From the NCBI GenBank assembly GCA_000751295.2, contig CCMO02000001.1, positions 3,252,615 to 3,316,614 of the forward strand: 64,000 nucleotides of DNA. Direction: 5' to 3'. The notes below the pieces were generated by a model. The model was not told the origin of the DNA and made no database searches. It saw only the letters and a list, made by a program, of their open reading frames with translations. This stretch comes from a bacterium YEK0313 (GTDB taxonomy: Bacteria > Pseudomonadota > Alphaproteobacteria > Rhizobiales > Phreatobacteraceae). How positions within the stretch are numbered: position 1 is the first letter of the stretch; each line of letters begins with the position of its first letter. A program made the position numbers and the translations under genes. Shown here one piece after another: positions 52,619 through 61,823 of the stretch.

Positions 52619-53806
52619 TCAATCCGGTTCGTTTTCCGCGCCTTGCCTGCGGAACGGCGCCAGCGCGTCGAGCTCGTCGATGGCCTCGGTCACATGCCGC
52701 CGCTCGCGCTCCAGATAGTCGCCGACCGCCCGGCGCAAGCCTCGGTCCGCGATGAAATGAGCCGACAGGGTCTCGACCGGCCGATAGCCGCGCGCCAATT
52801 TGTGTTCGCCCTGCGCGCCGGCCTCCACACGCTGCAATCCGGCGGTGATGGCATAGTCGATCGCCTGATAGTAGCAGACCTCGAAATGCAGGAACGGGTG
52901 CTCCTCGATGCAGCCCCAATGACGACCGTACAGCACGTCGCGCCCGATGAAATTGATGGCGCCGGCAATGTAGCGCCCCTCGCGTTCGGCCATAACGAGC
53001 AGGATCCGGTCGGCCATGCGCGCGCCGATCAGCGAAAAGAACGACCGGGTCAGATAGGGGCTGCCCCATTTGCGCGAGCCGGTATCGGTATAGAAGGCGA
53101 AGAACGCATCCCACACCGCCTCGGTCAGATCGGCACCGGTTAGCCGGCGAATGGTAATGCCGCGCCCTTCGAGCGCATCGCGCCTTTCGCGCCTGATCAC
53201 CTTGCGCTTGCGCGAGGAGAGGGCGGTCAGGAAGGCTTCGAAATCGGCATAACCGGCATTCTCGAAATGGAACTGCGTGTCGGTGCGCTGGAGATAACCG
53301 GCCGCGCCCATCAGCTCCCATTCGTCGCGGGTGCAGAAGGTGACGTGCAGCGAGGAGACCCCGCGCTGCAGCGCGACCTGGGCCGCGCCCTGGGCGAGGG
53401 CGGTGCGCGCCAGGCCCTGCTGGGGGCCGGGCCGGGCCAGCAGGCGCCGTCCCGTCGCCGGCGTGAACGGCACGCTGGCCTGCAGCTTCGGATAGTAGCG
53501 TCCGCCGGCACGCTCATAGGCCTCGGCCCAGCCATAGTCGAAGACATATTCGCCGCGCGAATGGCTCTTCAGGTAGCATGGTATGACGCCCTGGATCCGC
53601 CCGCCCGCGTCCTCCAGCACGAGGTGATGGCCGAGCCAGCCGGTGGCGCGCACGGCTGACCCCGACTCCTCGAGCGACAGGAAGAAGGCATGGTCGAGGA
53701 ACGGATCCACCGCACCGGTCTCGTCGGCGGCGCAGGCATTCCAGTCGGCGGCGGGAATCTCGGCAAGGCGCGAGACGATGCGGATGGTGAAGGGCGGGGC
53801 GCTCAT
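52619..53806 (-). CDS. GNAT-fold N-acyltransferase, COG3146 (DUF482) family
   Basis: This 395-residue protein is of the large DUF482/COG3146 group related to peptidoglycan-bridge and acyl-transfer enzymes. Conserved stretches are DPFLDHAFFLSLEESG, PCYLKSHSRGEYVFDYGWAE, YYPKLQASVPFTP, SSRKRKVIRRER, YTDTGSRKWGSPYLTRSFF and HWGCIEEHPFLHFEVCYYQA. It is probably cytoplasmic. The acceptor substrate is not known. Confidence 0.9.
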   Translation of the reverse strand: MSAPPFTIRIVSRLAEIPAADWNACAADETGAVDPFLDHAFFLSLEESGSAVRATGWLGHHLVLEDAGGRIQGVIPCYLKSHSRGEYVFDYGWAEAYERAGGRYYPKLQASVPFTPATGRRLLARPGPQQGLARTALAQGAAQVALQRGVSSLHVTFCTRDEWELMGAAGYLQRTDTQFHFENAGYADFEAFLTALSSRKRKVIRRERRDALEGRGITIRRLTGADLTEAVWDAFFAFYTDTGSRKWGSPYLTRSFFSLIGARMADRILLVMAEREGRYIAGAINFIGRDVLYGRHWGCIEEHPFLHFEVCYYQAIDYAITAGLQRVEAGAQGEHKLARGYRPVETLSAHFIADRGLRRAVGDYLERERRHVTEAIDELDALAPFRRQGAENEPD

Positions 53807-53817
53807 CTCCGCCTATA

Positions 53818-54573
53818 CTAAGCCCGGTAGCCCTCGAACGTCACTTGGTCGGCGTGGCGCGCGCCGTTCAAACGCTCGTCATCGGTGCGCACGGTCCAGC
53901 AGATCACCGGCCGTTTCAACGCGCTGCGATAGAGCACGGTCGCGGCATTCGGCATGTCGGCGATCTTCCACGACAGGAAATGCGGATCGGTCGCGGCAAA
54001 ATGGCTGAGCGCAGCCAGGTCGCGCTTCATCTCCGCCGGCATGCGCGCCCAGGCCGGACCGGCGGGCGTCGATTCGGCAACGATGCCGCGCACCAGGCCG
54101 GGCGCGTTGGCCTTCAGCCAGGCGATCGGCCCGGGATCGAAGGACATGAGTGCCAGCGGCCCCTGATAGGCGCCCGCGAGCTTGGCCACACGCTGCGTGA
54201 GGCCGAGCCTACCGTCGAATTCCGACTTGATCTCCACCACCAGGGGCACGCGGCCTGCGACCAGCGCGAACAGCTCAGGCAGCGCCAGCATGCGGTCGGC
54301 GGTCGCCTTGAAGGCGACGGCCTTGAGGGCCGATGCCGTCAGAGCATCGACCCGGCCGCCGGCCTCGGTCAGCCGGTCCAGCGTGTGGTCGTGAAACACC
54401 ATGGCCTCGCCGTCCGCGCTGGGCTGGACGTCGCATTCGATGGCATATCCGCCGGCGACCGCCGCCGCGAAGGCACGTGGCTGGTTCTCGACCACGCCCG
54501 CCTCCAGGCCATGCAGGCCGCGATGGGCGATCGGCCTGGCCACCAGCCAGCCGAGATCATCGGGCGCAGCCAT
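53818..54573 (-). CDS. Glycerophosphodiester phosphodiesterase (UgpQ-like)
   Basis: This 251-residue TIM-barrel enzyme would hydrolyse glycerophosphodiesters to glycerol 3-phosphate and an alcohol. Catalytic motifs are HRGLHGLEAGVVENQPRAF (His-Arg, Glu-Asn), AIECDVQPSADGEAMVFHDH (Glu-Asp, His-Asp) and LVVEIKSEF. It lacks a signal, so it is cytoplasmic. Its ATG overlaps the stop of the upstream RidA gene (TGATG), giving coupled translation. Confidence 0.92.
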   Translation of the reverse strand: MAAPDDLGWLVARPIAHRGLHGLEAGVVENQPRAFAAAVAGGYAIECDVQPSADGEAMVFHDHTLDRLTEAGGRVDALTASALKAVAFKATADRMLALPELFALVAGRVPLVVEIKSEFDGRLGLTQRVAKLAGAYQGPLALMSFDPGPIAWLKANAPGLVRGIVAESTPAGPAWARMPAEMKRDLAALSHFAATDPHFLSWKIADMPNAATVLYRSALKRPVICWTVRTDDERLNGARHADQVTFEGYRA

Positions 54574-55103
54574 CACGCAACCTCGACCAGGGCTTCGACT
54601 TCGACCAGGGCATTGGCGGGCAGGGCGGCGACACCGATGGTCGAGCGCGAGTGACGCCCCTTGTCGCCGAACACCTGGACCATCAGATCGGAAGCTCCGT
54701 TCATCACCTTTGCCGCATCGGCAAAGTCCGGCGTGCAGTTGATGAAGCCGCCGAGCCGGACGATGCGTGTGACCTTGTCGAGATCGCCGGTCGCCGCCTG
54801 GATCTGGGCGAGCACGTTGATCGCAGCCTGGCGCGCCGCCTTCTGGCCGTCCTCGATCGACACGCCGCCGCCGAGCTTGCCCGTCAGCACGCCCTGGGGC
54901 CCGGCCGAAAGCTGCCCGGAGACGACGAGCAGGCTGCCGGTGCGCACGAAGGGCACGTAGTTGGCGATCGGCGCGGCTGCCGTCGGCAGGCTGATGCCAA
55001 GTTCGGTCAGGCGGCCTGCGGCCGAACCCGCGGCGAAACCCGGCCGGCTTCCGGCCACCACGGCCGCGCCGAGAACCGTCAGGAACCTGCGGCGATCGAA
55101 CAT
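54573..55103 (-). CDS. RidA-family protein with a Tat signal (exported copy)
   Basis: This 176-residue protein has a twin-arginine signal (MFDRRRFLTVLGAAVVAGSR) followed by a full RidA domain. The domain includes APIANYVPFVRTGSLLVVSG, GVSIEDGQKAARQAAINVLA, IVRLGGFINCTPDFADAAKV and RSTIGVAALPANALVEVE. RidA enzymes deaminate reactive enamines and imines in the cytoplasm, so export is unusual. GGGGGGAG precedes the ATG. The mature part is highly similar to the cytoplasmic copy at 55281, so it arose by duplication plus signal capture. Confidence 0.88.
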   Translation of the reverse strand: MFDRRRFLTVLGAAVVAGSRPGFAAGSAAGRLTELGISLPTAAAPIANYVPFVRTGSLLVVSGQLSAGPQGVLTGKLGGGVSIEDGQKAARQAAINVLAQIQAATGDLDKVTRIVRLGGFINCTPDFADAAKVMNGASDLMVQVFGDKGRHSRSTIGVAALPANALVEVEALVEVA

Positions 55104-55280
55104 GTCTCCCCCCTTCGGCAGCCGGAGGCGGAAGCGCCGAACGGCGCGCATGCCAACGGTCCAGGGCACCTCCGCGGAGGCCCGGACATGATGTTTGTCA
55201 GGCTGCGGGCGACAAGTCCACTGCCGTTGCCGCGTGATGCGCAGGATGACGCGGGCGGCGCATGGCCGCCCGCCGCATCG

Positions 55281-55739
55281 TCAGGCGATCTCGACCAGGG
55301 CCTCGACCTCGACGGCCGCGTTCACCGGCAGCGCCGCGACGCCGATCGTCGAGCGGGCATGGCGGCCCTTCTCGCCGAACACCTCGACCATCAGGTCCGA
55401 GGCGCCGTTCATCACCTTGGGAGCGTCGACGAAATCCGGCGTGCAGTTGATGAAGCCGCCGAGCCTGACGATTCGCACGACATTGTCGAGATTGCCGACG
55501 GCCGCCTGGATCTGGGCGAGCACATTGATCGCCGCCTGGCGCGCGGCCTTCTGGCCGTCCTCAATCGATACGCCGCCGCCGAGCTTGCCAGCCAGCAGGC
55601 CTTCCGGCGCAAGCGAGATCTGGCCGGAGACGACGAGCTGGTTGCCGGTGCGCACGAAAGGCACGTAATTGGCGATCGGAGCGACCGGAGTCGGCAGGGT
55701 GATACCGAGTTCGGCGAGACGGTTGGCAATGGTCGACAT
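55281..55739 (-). CDS. RidA-family enamine/imine deaminase (cytoplasmic copy)
   Basis: This 152-residue protein starts directly with the RidA domain (MSTIANRLAELGITLPTPVA) and keeps GGFINCTPDFVDAPKVMNGA and KGRHARSTIGVAALPVNAAV. It would hydrolyse reactive 2-aminoacrylate-type intermediates. It is the sister of the Tat-bearing copy 177 bases downstream. Codon usage of the pair is alike, so the duplication does not look recently imported. Confidence 0.9.
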   Translation of the reverse strand: MSTIANRLAELGITLPTPVAPIANYVPFVRTGNQLVVSGQISLAPEGLLAGKLGGGVSIEDGQKAARQAAINVLAQIQAAVGNLDNVVRIVRLGGFINCTPDFVDAPKVMNGASDLMVEVFGEKGRHARSTIGVAALPVNAAVEVEALVEIA

Positions 55740-55934
55740 GGCAGATCCCCGGGGGTTTCGCACGAGATAAGGGCGGCGCCGGAACCTGCCCGAAGGCGGC
55801 GGGCGGCGCAAGGCAAGGCTTCCCGGCCGGGCGGCCCGGATCGTCCGCGCCGGACACAGCGGCGCCGCGTTGTCGCCTCCGATCCGCCCTCCTATGCTGG
55901 CCATTCGGAGCGCCCTTGAGTCCTGGAGCTACAT

Positions 55935-56762
55935 ATGCCGTCGATCCGCCCGCTCGCACTCGCCGCAGCTCTCCTGGTCAGCGCGTCGGTGCCGGCGGCC
56001 TTTGCGGCGGAACCGGTGCTGACGCCGCACCGGGGTGTCTACGATCTCGCGCTCGACGGCCGGCGCGCCGCCCGCGGCGTCGATACCGCCCGCGGCCGCA
56101 TCCTGTTCGAGACCACCGGCAATGTCTGCGAGGGCTATTCGACAACGTTCCGCCAGGTGGTCGAGCTGGTGGTCAACGGCAATCCGGTCGTGATGGACGT
56201 GCGCACGGCCAATTTCGAGGAGGGCGACGGCACCGGCTTCCGCTTCACGTCGCGTTCGACCGAGAACGGCACGCCGCGCGAGGAGACGGACGGCAATGCG
56301 ACCCGCGCCGCCGGCGGCATCCGCATCGCCGTCACCAAGCCGCGGCCGGCGCAATCCGAGATCGACGGCCAGACGATCTTTCCGACCGAACATCTGCGCC
56401 GGATCATCGATGCCGCCCGCGCCGGCCAGACGATCCTCGAGGTCAAGGTCTATGACGGCGCCGAGACCGGCACCAAGCTCTACAATGCGACCGCGGTGAT
56501 CGGCCGGCGCATCGAGCCCGGCGCCGGTGGCGAGGTGGAGGAGGCCGCACGCGATCCGCGCCTGGCGCAGCTCGCCCGCTGGCCGGTGACGATCAGCTAT
56601 TTCGAAGCTGGCAAGGACAGCCCGACGCCGGCCTATTCGATCGCCTTCGAGCTCTACGAGAACGGCGTGTCGCGCCAGCTCGTGGTCAATTACGGCGAGT
56701 TTGCGCTGCGCGGTACGCTCAGCCGGATCGAGTGGCTGGCCGAGAACCCCTGCAGCCGCTGA
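55935..56762 (+). CDS. EipB/DUF1849-family periplasmic cell-envelope protein
   Basis: This 275-residue protein has a Sec signal (LALAAALLVSASVPAAFAAE) and the DUF1849 beta-spiral fold signatures LTPHRGVYDLALDGR, GRILFETTGNVCEGYSTTFR and the C-terminal WLAENPCSR. The two cysteines (in NVCEGY and NPCSR) match the conserved disulfide of EipB, an envelope-integrity protein described in Brucella. It faces the convergent Bcr/CflA gene. Confidence 0.9.
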   Translation: MPSIRPLALAAALLVSASVPAAFAAEPVLTPHRGVYDLALDGRRAARGVDTARGRILFETTGNVCEGYSTTFRQVVELVVNGNPVVMDVRTANFEEGDGTGFRFTSRSTENGTPREETDGNATRAAGGIRIAVTKPRPAQSEIDGQTIFPTEHLRRIIDAARAGQTILEVKVYDGAETGTKLYNATAVIGRRIEPGAGGEVEEAARDPRLAQLARWPVTISYFEAGKDSPTPAYSIAFELYENGVSRQLVVNYGEFALRGTLSRIEWLAENPCSR

Positions 56763-56792
56763 GCGACCGGCAGGGGCTCCCGGCGAAGGCCT

Positions 56793-57998
56793 TCAGCCGC
56801 TCCGCCTGAGCAGGCCGAGCGCCGCGAGGGTGATCGTCCCCATGGCTGCGCAATAGGCGACGAGCGGCCATGCGGTGTCGGCGGGCAGGGCGATGACGGC
56901 AAGCGTTCCGGCGGCGCCGACGATCGCGCTCTGGACGGCGTAGTAGAGTGCCACCGCCGCGCCGGCCCGGTCATCGAAACCGGCAAGCGCGCCATTGGCG
57001 GTCACCGAGACGACCAGCACCATGCCGGCCGCCATCACCCACATCGGCGCGAGGATCGCGGCAAGCGACGGCCCGCCGCTGCCGGTAAGACCGGCAAGCA
57101 GGCCGGCGCCGGCCAGCATGACACCGAGCCCGCGCACCAGCGTGCCGTCGATGCCCCGACGCGCCGGCAGGCCGCGCGCGAGGCGGGCAACCACGATCAT
57201 CACCAGAGCGACCGACGCGAAGGCGATGCTGAAGGCGAGTTCCGACAGGCCGAGGCGAGAGATCAGGATGCGCGGCGCAATCGAGAAGAACACGAAAAAG
57301 GTGCCCATGGCCGCCGCGAAGCCAAGCGTATAGGTCCAGAACGCACCGCTGCGCAGGATCGCCCTCGAGCTCCGAGCCGGAATGCGCGCCCGGTCAGGAC
57401 GCGTTTCGGGCCAGCGCGCGAGGGCCTGCAGGGCGGCGGCGAGCGCCAGCAGCCCGAGGGTGGCGAAGATCGCGCGCCAGCCCCATTGCCAGGCGATCAG
57501 CGCGCCGAGGATCGGGCCGAGCGCCGGCACGAAGGCGAGCATCGCGCTGAACAGGCCATAGACGAGGGTGCCTTCGGGCCGGTCGGCATAGACATCGCGG
57601 ACGGTGGCGAAGGTCGCGACCAGCGTCGCGGATGCCGCAAGGCCCTGGACGGCGCGCAAGGCGACGAAGACAGGCCCGCTGCTGGTCGCGGCGAGGCCGA
57701 ACGAGGCCGTGGCGAAGAGCAGCGCGCCGCCGATGACGACGGGCCGGCGTCCGATGCGGTCCGACAGCGGGCCGAAGAGGACCTGGCCGAGCCCGAGCGC
57801 CGCCATGTAGAGGCTGAGCGTGAGCTGGACGAGCCCCGGCGACGCATCGAGCGCGCCCGGCATGAGCGGTACCACCGGCAGGTAGATGTCCATGGCCAGC
57901 GATGCGATGAGGTCGAACGGCGCCATCAGCAGCAGCGCTGACGGCAGGGAGGGGGGCCGGCGCTGCGCGGTGGCAGCGGGCCTGATGAGATGGGACAT
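56793..57998 (-). CDS. Bcr/CflA-family multidrug efflux MFS transporter
   Basis: This 401-residue, 12-helix transporter has the family start LIASLAMDIYLPVVPLMPGA, motif A as GQVLFGPLSDRIGRRPVVIG and FVPALGPILGALIAWQWGWR in helix 5. It would export chloramphenicol-, bicyclomycin- or sulfonamide-type compounds using the proton gradient. No regulator lies beside it. Confidence 0.92.
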   Translation of the reverse strand: MSHLIRPAATAQRRPPSLPSALLLMAPFDLIASLAMDIYLPVVPLMPGALDASPGLVQLTLSLYMAALGLGQVLFGPLSDRIGRRPVVIGGALLFATASFGLAATSSGPVFVALRAVQGLAASATLVATFATVRDVYADRPEGTLVYGLFSAMLAFVPALGPILGALIAWQWGWRAIFATLGLLALAAALQALARWPETRPDRARIPARSSRAILRSGAFWTYTLGFAAAMGTFFVFFSIAPRILISRLGLSELAFSIAFASVALVMIVVARLARGLPARRGIDGTLVRGLGVMLAGAGLLAGLTGSGGPSLAAILAPMWVMAAGMVLVVSVTANGALAGFDDRAGAAVALYYAVQSAIVGAAGTLAVIALPADTAWPLVAYCAAMGTITLAALGLLRRSG

Positions 57999-58216
57999 GA
58001 GCGATCATCCGCACAAACGGGGAGTTTGGCGGCGACCTGCCTCGATCATGGTTCCGAAAATGCAGACCGCCGCAACAACGACAGGGTTGTTGCGGCTCAG
58101 CGGGTTGCGGACGGACCGCCTTTCATGGCGCAGCTCCCAATGACCGGATGCCGGTTAGCAGCCGGTGCCGGCGCGGGCAACCTTGCCCTCGAAGAACGGC
58201 GGCCGGATCCCGACCG

Positions 58217-59479
58217 CTACTCGTCGAGGGTGATGCCCTTGACGACCGCCGCCCTGCCGAATTTTGCGCGCAGCGCATCGACCGCCCCCTCGACCTTGAC
58301 GTTCCTGGCGATCGAGGTGTCGACGAGATCGGCCGGATCCGCCTTGTCGAGACCGGTGAGATCCGAAAGGCCGATGCCGATCAGGCGATAGGCGGTGCCG
58401 TCGGCTTCCTTCGCCAGCATATCGCGCCCCGCCTCGAACAGGCGTGCGGCGAGCACGGTGGGCGAGGACAGGGTGCGCGAGCGGCTGCGCAGCTTGAAAT
58501 CGGAGCTCTTGAGCTTGAGCGTCACCGTCGAGCCGGCGAAGCCTTGCGCCTTCATGCGGCTCGACACTTTCTCGCACAGTGGAAACAGGCGCTTCTCCAG
58601 GGTGCGGCCGTCCCGGATGTCGGTGTCGAAGGTGGTCTCGGCCGAAATCGACTTGGTTTCGTCGTCGGGTGAAACCTTGCGGCTGTCGATGCCGCGGGCG
58701 AGGCGCGACAGCCGCTGGCCGACCACCCCGTAGCGGCGCATCAGCTCGGCCTCGTCGAAACGGCGGAGATCGGCAATGCGCCGCAGCCCGTCACGTTCGA
58801 GCGTCTGCGTCATGGCCTTGCCGACGCCCCAGATGGTGGAGACCGGCCGGGGTCCGAGAAAGTCGAGCGTCTCGGCCCGGCCGATCACGGCGAAGCCCCT
58901 CGGCTTGTCGAGGTCGGAGGCGGTCTTGGCCAGGAACTTGTTGTGCGACAGGCCGATCGACACGGTGATGCCGATGCCGCGCTCCACGGCCTTGGCAAAA
59001 CGGGCCAGCACCAGGGCGGGCGGCGCGCCGTGCAGCCGGTCGGTGCCACTGAGATCGAGAAAGGCCTCGTCGATCGACAGGGGCTCGACCAGCGGCGTCA
59101 GCGCCCGCATCGCATCGCGCACCTCGCGTCCGACGCGGGCATATTTCTCCATGTTGGGCGGCAGCACGACGGCGTCGGGGCACAGTTCCAGCGCCTTGAA
59201 CATGGGCATGGCGGAGCGCACGCCATTGATGCGGGCAAGATAGCAGCAGGTCGAGACGACCCCCCGCTTGCCGCCGCCGACGATCAGCGGCCGGTCGGCA
59301 AGCGATGGATCGTCGCGCTTCTCGATCGCTGCATAGAAGGCGTCGCAGTCGACATGGGCGATGGCCAGCGTATCGAGTTCGTCGTGCCTGACGATGCGCG
59401 GCGAGCCGCAGGCCGTACAGCGCACCGCTGTCGGCGCGAAGGCCGTGAAACAGTCCCGGCAGAAGGCGAGAAGGGCCAT
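58217..59479 (-). CDS. dinB: DNA polymerase IV (DinB) with an N-terminal zinc-finger extension
   Basis: This 420-residue Y-family polymerase performs translesion synthesis. The catalytic motifs are AHVDCDAFYAAIEKRDDPSL (Asp for metal) and LSIDEAFLDLSGTDRLHG. GIGITVSIGLSHNKFLAKTA and the thumb/little-finger domains follow. About 40 residues before the catalytic domain hold four cysteines as CRDC and CTAC, a zinc-ribbon-like extension seen in some alphaproteobacterial DinB proteins. No beta-clamp motif was identified by eye. Confidence 0.95.
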   Translation of the reverse strand: MALLAFCRDCFTAFAPTAVRCTACGSPRIVRHDELDTLAIAHVDCDAFYAAIEKRDDPSLADRPLIVGGGKRGVVSTCCYLARINGVRSAMPMFKALELCPDAVVLPPNMEKYARVGREVRDAMRALTPLVEPLSIDEAFLDLSGTDRLHGAPPALVLARFAKAVERGIGITVSIGLSHNKFLAKTASDLDKPRGFAVIGRAETLDFLGPRPVSTIWGVGKAMTQTLERDGLRRIADLRRFDEAELMRRYGVVGQRLSRLARGIDSRKVSPDDETKSISAETTFDTDIRDGRTLEKRLFPLCEKVSSRMKAQGFAGSTVTLKLKSSDFKLRSRSRTLSSPTVLAARLFEAGRDMLAKEADGTAYRLIGIGLSDLTGLDKADPADLVDTSIARNVKVEGAVDALRAKFGRAAVVKGITLDE

Positions 59480-59524
59480 GACGCACGATCTTGAAGCCGG
59501 GGCCGAGCGCCGGCAAGGGGCAGG

Positions 59525-59827
59525 TCAGGCGAAGCCGCGGTCCCAGGGCACGATGCCGAGCGCCCGTGCCGTCTTGACCACCGTTTCCGGCGTGACGCCC
59601 TCATGTGCGGCAAAGCCCAGCAGCAGCGGCTCGTCCGACATCAGGTGCTCCATGACCGCGGCGAGAAAGCCCGGCTGGCGCGCGGCGTCGCGGATCGCCC
59701 CGGCATCGATGCCGGCAAGCGCCAGGAAGCGCTCCAGCCGGTCCGGCTCGGCGGCTAGGAATGCCAGCGCCTTGACCGCCATCTCCTCGGCCGCGGCGCG
59801 GCCGCCACTGTCCCGGGCTGGTGCCAT
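59525..59827 (-). CDS. DUF3572-family protein
   Basis: This 100-residue helical protein matches the alphaproteobacterial DUF3572 pattern: EEMAVKALAFLAAEPDRLER, FLALAGIDAGAIRDAARQPG, FLAAVMEHLMSDEPLLLGFA and a C-terminal GIVPWDRG. Function is unknown. It lies 45 bases upstream of dinB on the same strand and is divergent from divK, a neighbourhood shared by many Hyphomicrobiales. Confidence 0.88.
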   Translation of the reverse strand: MAPARDSGGRAAAEEMAVKALAFLAAEPDRLERFLALAGIDAGAIRDAARQPGFLAAVMEHLMSDEPLLLGFAAHEGVTPETVVKTARALGIVPWDRGFA

Positions 59828-59920
59828 GGTTTGCCTTTCTGAAAGGAATCCCGGCTACCTTGTGTCCCATTCAACAAGGTGCGGCAACTGGCCGGATCTT
59901 GCGATGTTACGGATCATGCG

Positions 59921-60292
59921 ATGTCGAAGACCGTCATGATCGTGGAAGACAACGAGCTGAACATGAAGCTCTTCCACGATCTCCTGGAAGCCAACGGCTA
60001 CCGGACCATTCAGACCCGCAACGGCACTGAGGCGCTGGCGCTCGCCCGCAGTCACCGGCCGGACCTGATCCTGATGGACATTCAGCTGCCGGAAGTCTCC
60101 GGCCTCGATGTCACGCGCTGGATCAAGGAAGACGAGACGATCAGGCATATCCCGGTCATCGCGGTCACCGCCTTCGCCATGAAGGGCGACGAGGAGCGGA
60201 TCAGGGCCGGCGGCTGCGAGGCCTACCTGTCCAAGCCGATCTCGGTCGCCAAGTTCATCGAGACCGTGCGCCACTTCCTGGGCGCAGCCTGA
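59921..60292 (+). CDS. divK: DivK, single-domain cell-cycle response regulator
   Basis: This 123-residue receiver domain has the phosphorylation site Asp53 in LILMDIQLP, acidic residues in VMIVEDNELNMKLFHDLLE and the conserved Lys in AYLSKPISV. DivK relays phosphate between PleC/DivJ and DivL to control polar development and CtrA. ATG 59921 gives the standard N-terminus (MSKTVMIVEDNE). pleD follows 20 bases downstream. Confidence 0.96.
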   Translation: MSKTVMIVEDNELNMKLFHDLLEANGYRTIQTRNGTEALALARSHRPDLILMDIQLPEVSGLDVTRWIKEDETIRHIPVIAVTAFAMKGDEERIRAGGCEAYLSKPISVAKFIETVRHFLGAA

Positions 60293-60312
60293 GAACGCGA
60301 GGAAGCAACGTC

Positions 60313-61686
60313 ATGACCGCGCGGGTCCTCGTCGTCGATGACATCCTGGCCAATGTGAAGCTGCTCGAAGCGCGCCTGTCGGCCGAATATTTCGACGTCA
60401 TCACCGCCATGTCCGGTCCGGAAGCGCTGGCCATCTGCGAGCGCGCGCAATGCGACATCGTCCTGCTCGACGTGATGATGCCCGACATGGACGGCTTCGA
60501 GGTGTGCCGGCGCCTCAAGTCGAGCACCGCCACCCAGCATATTCCGGTCGTCATGGTCACCGCGCTCGACCAGCCCTCCGACCGCGTCAGGGGACTCGAG
60601 GCCGGCGCCGACGATTTCCTGACCAAGCCGGTCAACGATCTCGCGCTCGTCACGCGGGTGCGCTCGCTCGCCCGCCTGAAAATGGTGCAGGACGAGCTGC
60701 GCATGCGTGCCATGACCTCGTTCGAGATCGGCATCGGCGATCCGCGGCTGGAGACGGTCAGCGACAACGGGCTCCACGGCCACATCCTGGTGGTGGACGA
60801 CCGCCAGTCGTCGGTCGAGCGTATCGTCCACGCGCTGCACAAGCAGCAGCGGGTCGATGTCGAGACCCGCGCGCAGGAAGCCCTGTTCCGCGCCGCCGAA
60901 GGCGACTACGACCTCGCCATGGTGTCGCTGAGCCTTGCCGATTTCGATCCGCTGCGGCTGTGCTCCCAGATCCGCTCGCTGGAGCGTACGCGCGGCCTGC
61001 CGCTGCTGGTCATGGCCGAGCCGGAGGACGACGCCCGGCTGATGCGCGGCCTCGACATCGGCATCAACGACTATCTGATGCGGCCGATCGACCGGAACGA
61101 AATGTCGGCGCGGGTGCGCACCCAGGTCCGCAAGAAGCGCTATTCCGACCGCCTGCGCGACAATGTCCAGCAGTCGATCGAGATGGCCATCACCGATGCG
61201 CTGACCGGCCTGCATAATCGCCGCTACATGGAGCGCCATCTCGGCACCCTGGTGGAGCAGGCGATCCTGCGCGGCAAGCCCCTGTCGGTGCTCATCCTCG
61301 ACATCGATCATTTCAAGGCGGTCAACGACACGCATGGGCATGATGTCGGCGATGAGGTGCTGCGCGAGTTTGCCGCGCGCATCCGCAAGAACGTCCGGGG
61401 CATCGACCTGACCTGCCGCCTCGGCGGCGAGGAATTCGTCGTCATCATGCCGGATACCGACGCCAGCGTCGCCTCGATCGTTGCCGAGAGGATCCGCGCG
61501 CGGGTCGCCGGCGATCCGTTCCCGATCCAGAAGGGCGCCCGGGCGATCGATGTCACAGTGTCGATCGGCATGGCGCAGTGCCGGCCGACCGACAGCGGCG
61601 CCGAGCCGCTGGTCAAGCGCGCCGACCAGGCGCTCTACCAGGCCAAGCGCAGCGGCCGCAACCGCGTGGTGCTCGACGCCGCCTGA
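60313..61686 (+). CDS. pleD: PleD, REC-REC-GGDEF diguanylate cyclase
   Basis: This 457-residue protein makes cyclic di-GMP at the cell pole. REC1 carries Asp53 in IVLLDVMMPDMDG. REC2 (about 155-275) is degenerate: its acceptor Asp is replaced (MVSLSLADFD). The GGDEF domain has LGGEEFVVIM as the active site. An RGID product-inhibition site lies five residues upstream. The operon with divK matches Caulobacter and relatives. Confidence 0.96.
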   Translation: MTARVLVVDDILANVKLLEARLSAEYFDVITAMSGPEALAICERAQCDIVLLDVMMPDMDGFEVCRRLKSSTATQHIPVVMVTALDQPSDRVRGLEAGADDFLTKPVNDLALVTRVRSLARLKMVQDELRMRAMTSFEIGIGDPRLETVSDNGLHGHILVVDDRQSSVERIVHALHKQQRVDVETRAQEALFRAAEGDYDLAMVSLSLADFDPLRLCSQIRSLERTRGLPLLVMAEPEDDARLMRGLDIGINDYLMRPIDRNEMSARVRTQVRKKRYSDRLRDNVQQSIEMAITDALTGLHNRRYMERHLGTLVEQAILRGKPLSVLILDIDHFKAVNDTHGHDVGDEVLREFAARIRKNVRGIDLTCRLGGEEFVVIMPDTDASVASIVAERIRARVAGDPFPIQKGARAIDVTVSIGMAQCRPTDSGAEPLVKRADQALYQAKRSGRNRVVLDAA

Positions 61687-61817
61687 CCGGCCGCATCACC
61701 CCTGCCGCGTCGCCGGAAGCCCCCGGAATTCCGCGATCTTTCGCGCGATCTCTTTACGTTAAGACGACCGGCCGCAGCCAATCCCGGCGGCATGCGTTGA
61801 ACCCACCCCGACCGGTG

Positions 61818-61823
61818 GCTAGG
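61818..61823. repeat. Target-site duplication of the second IS481-family element
   Basis: GCTAGG directly precedes the left end (61824) and is repeated at 62826-62831 directly after the right end. The sequence fits the NCTAGN target reported for IS481. Confidence 0.85.
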
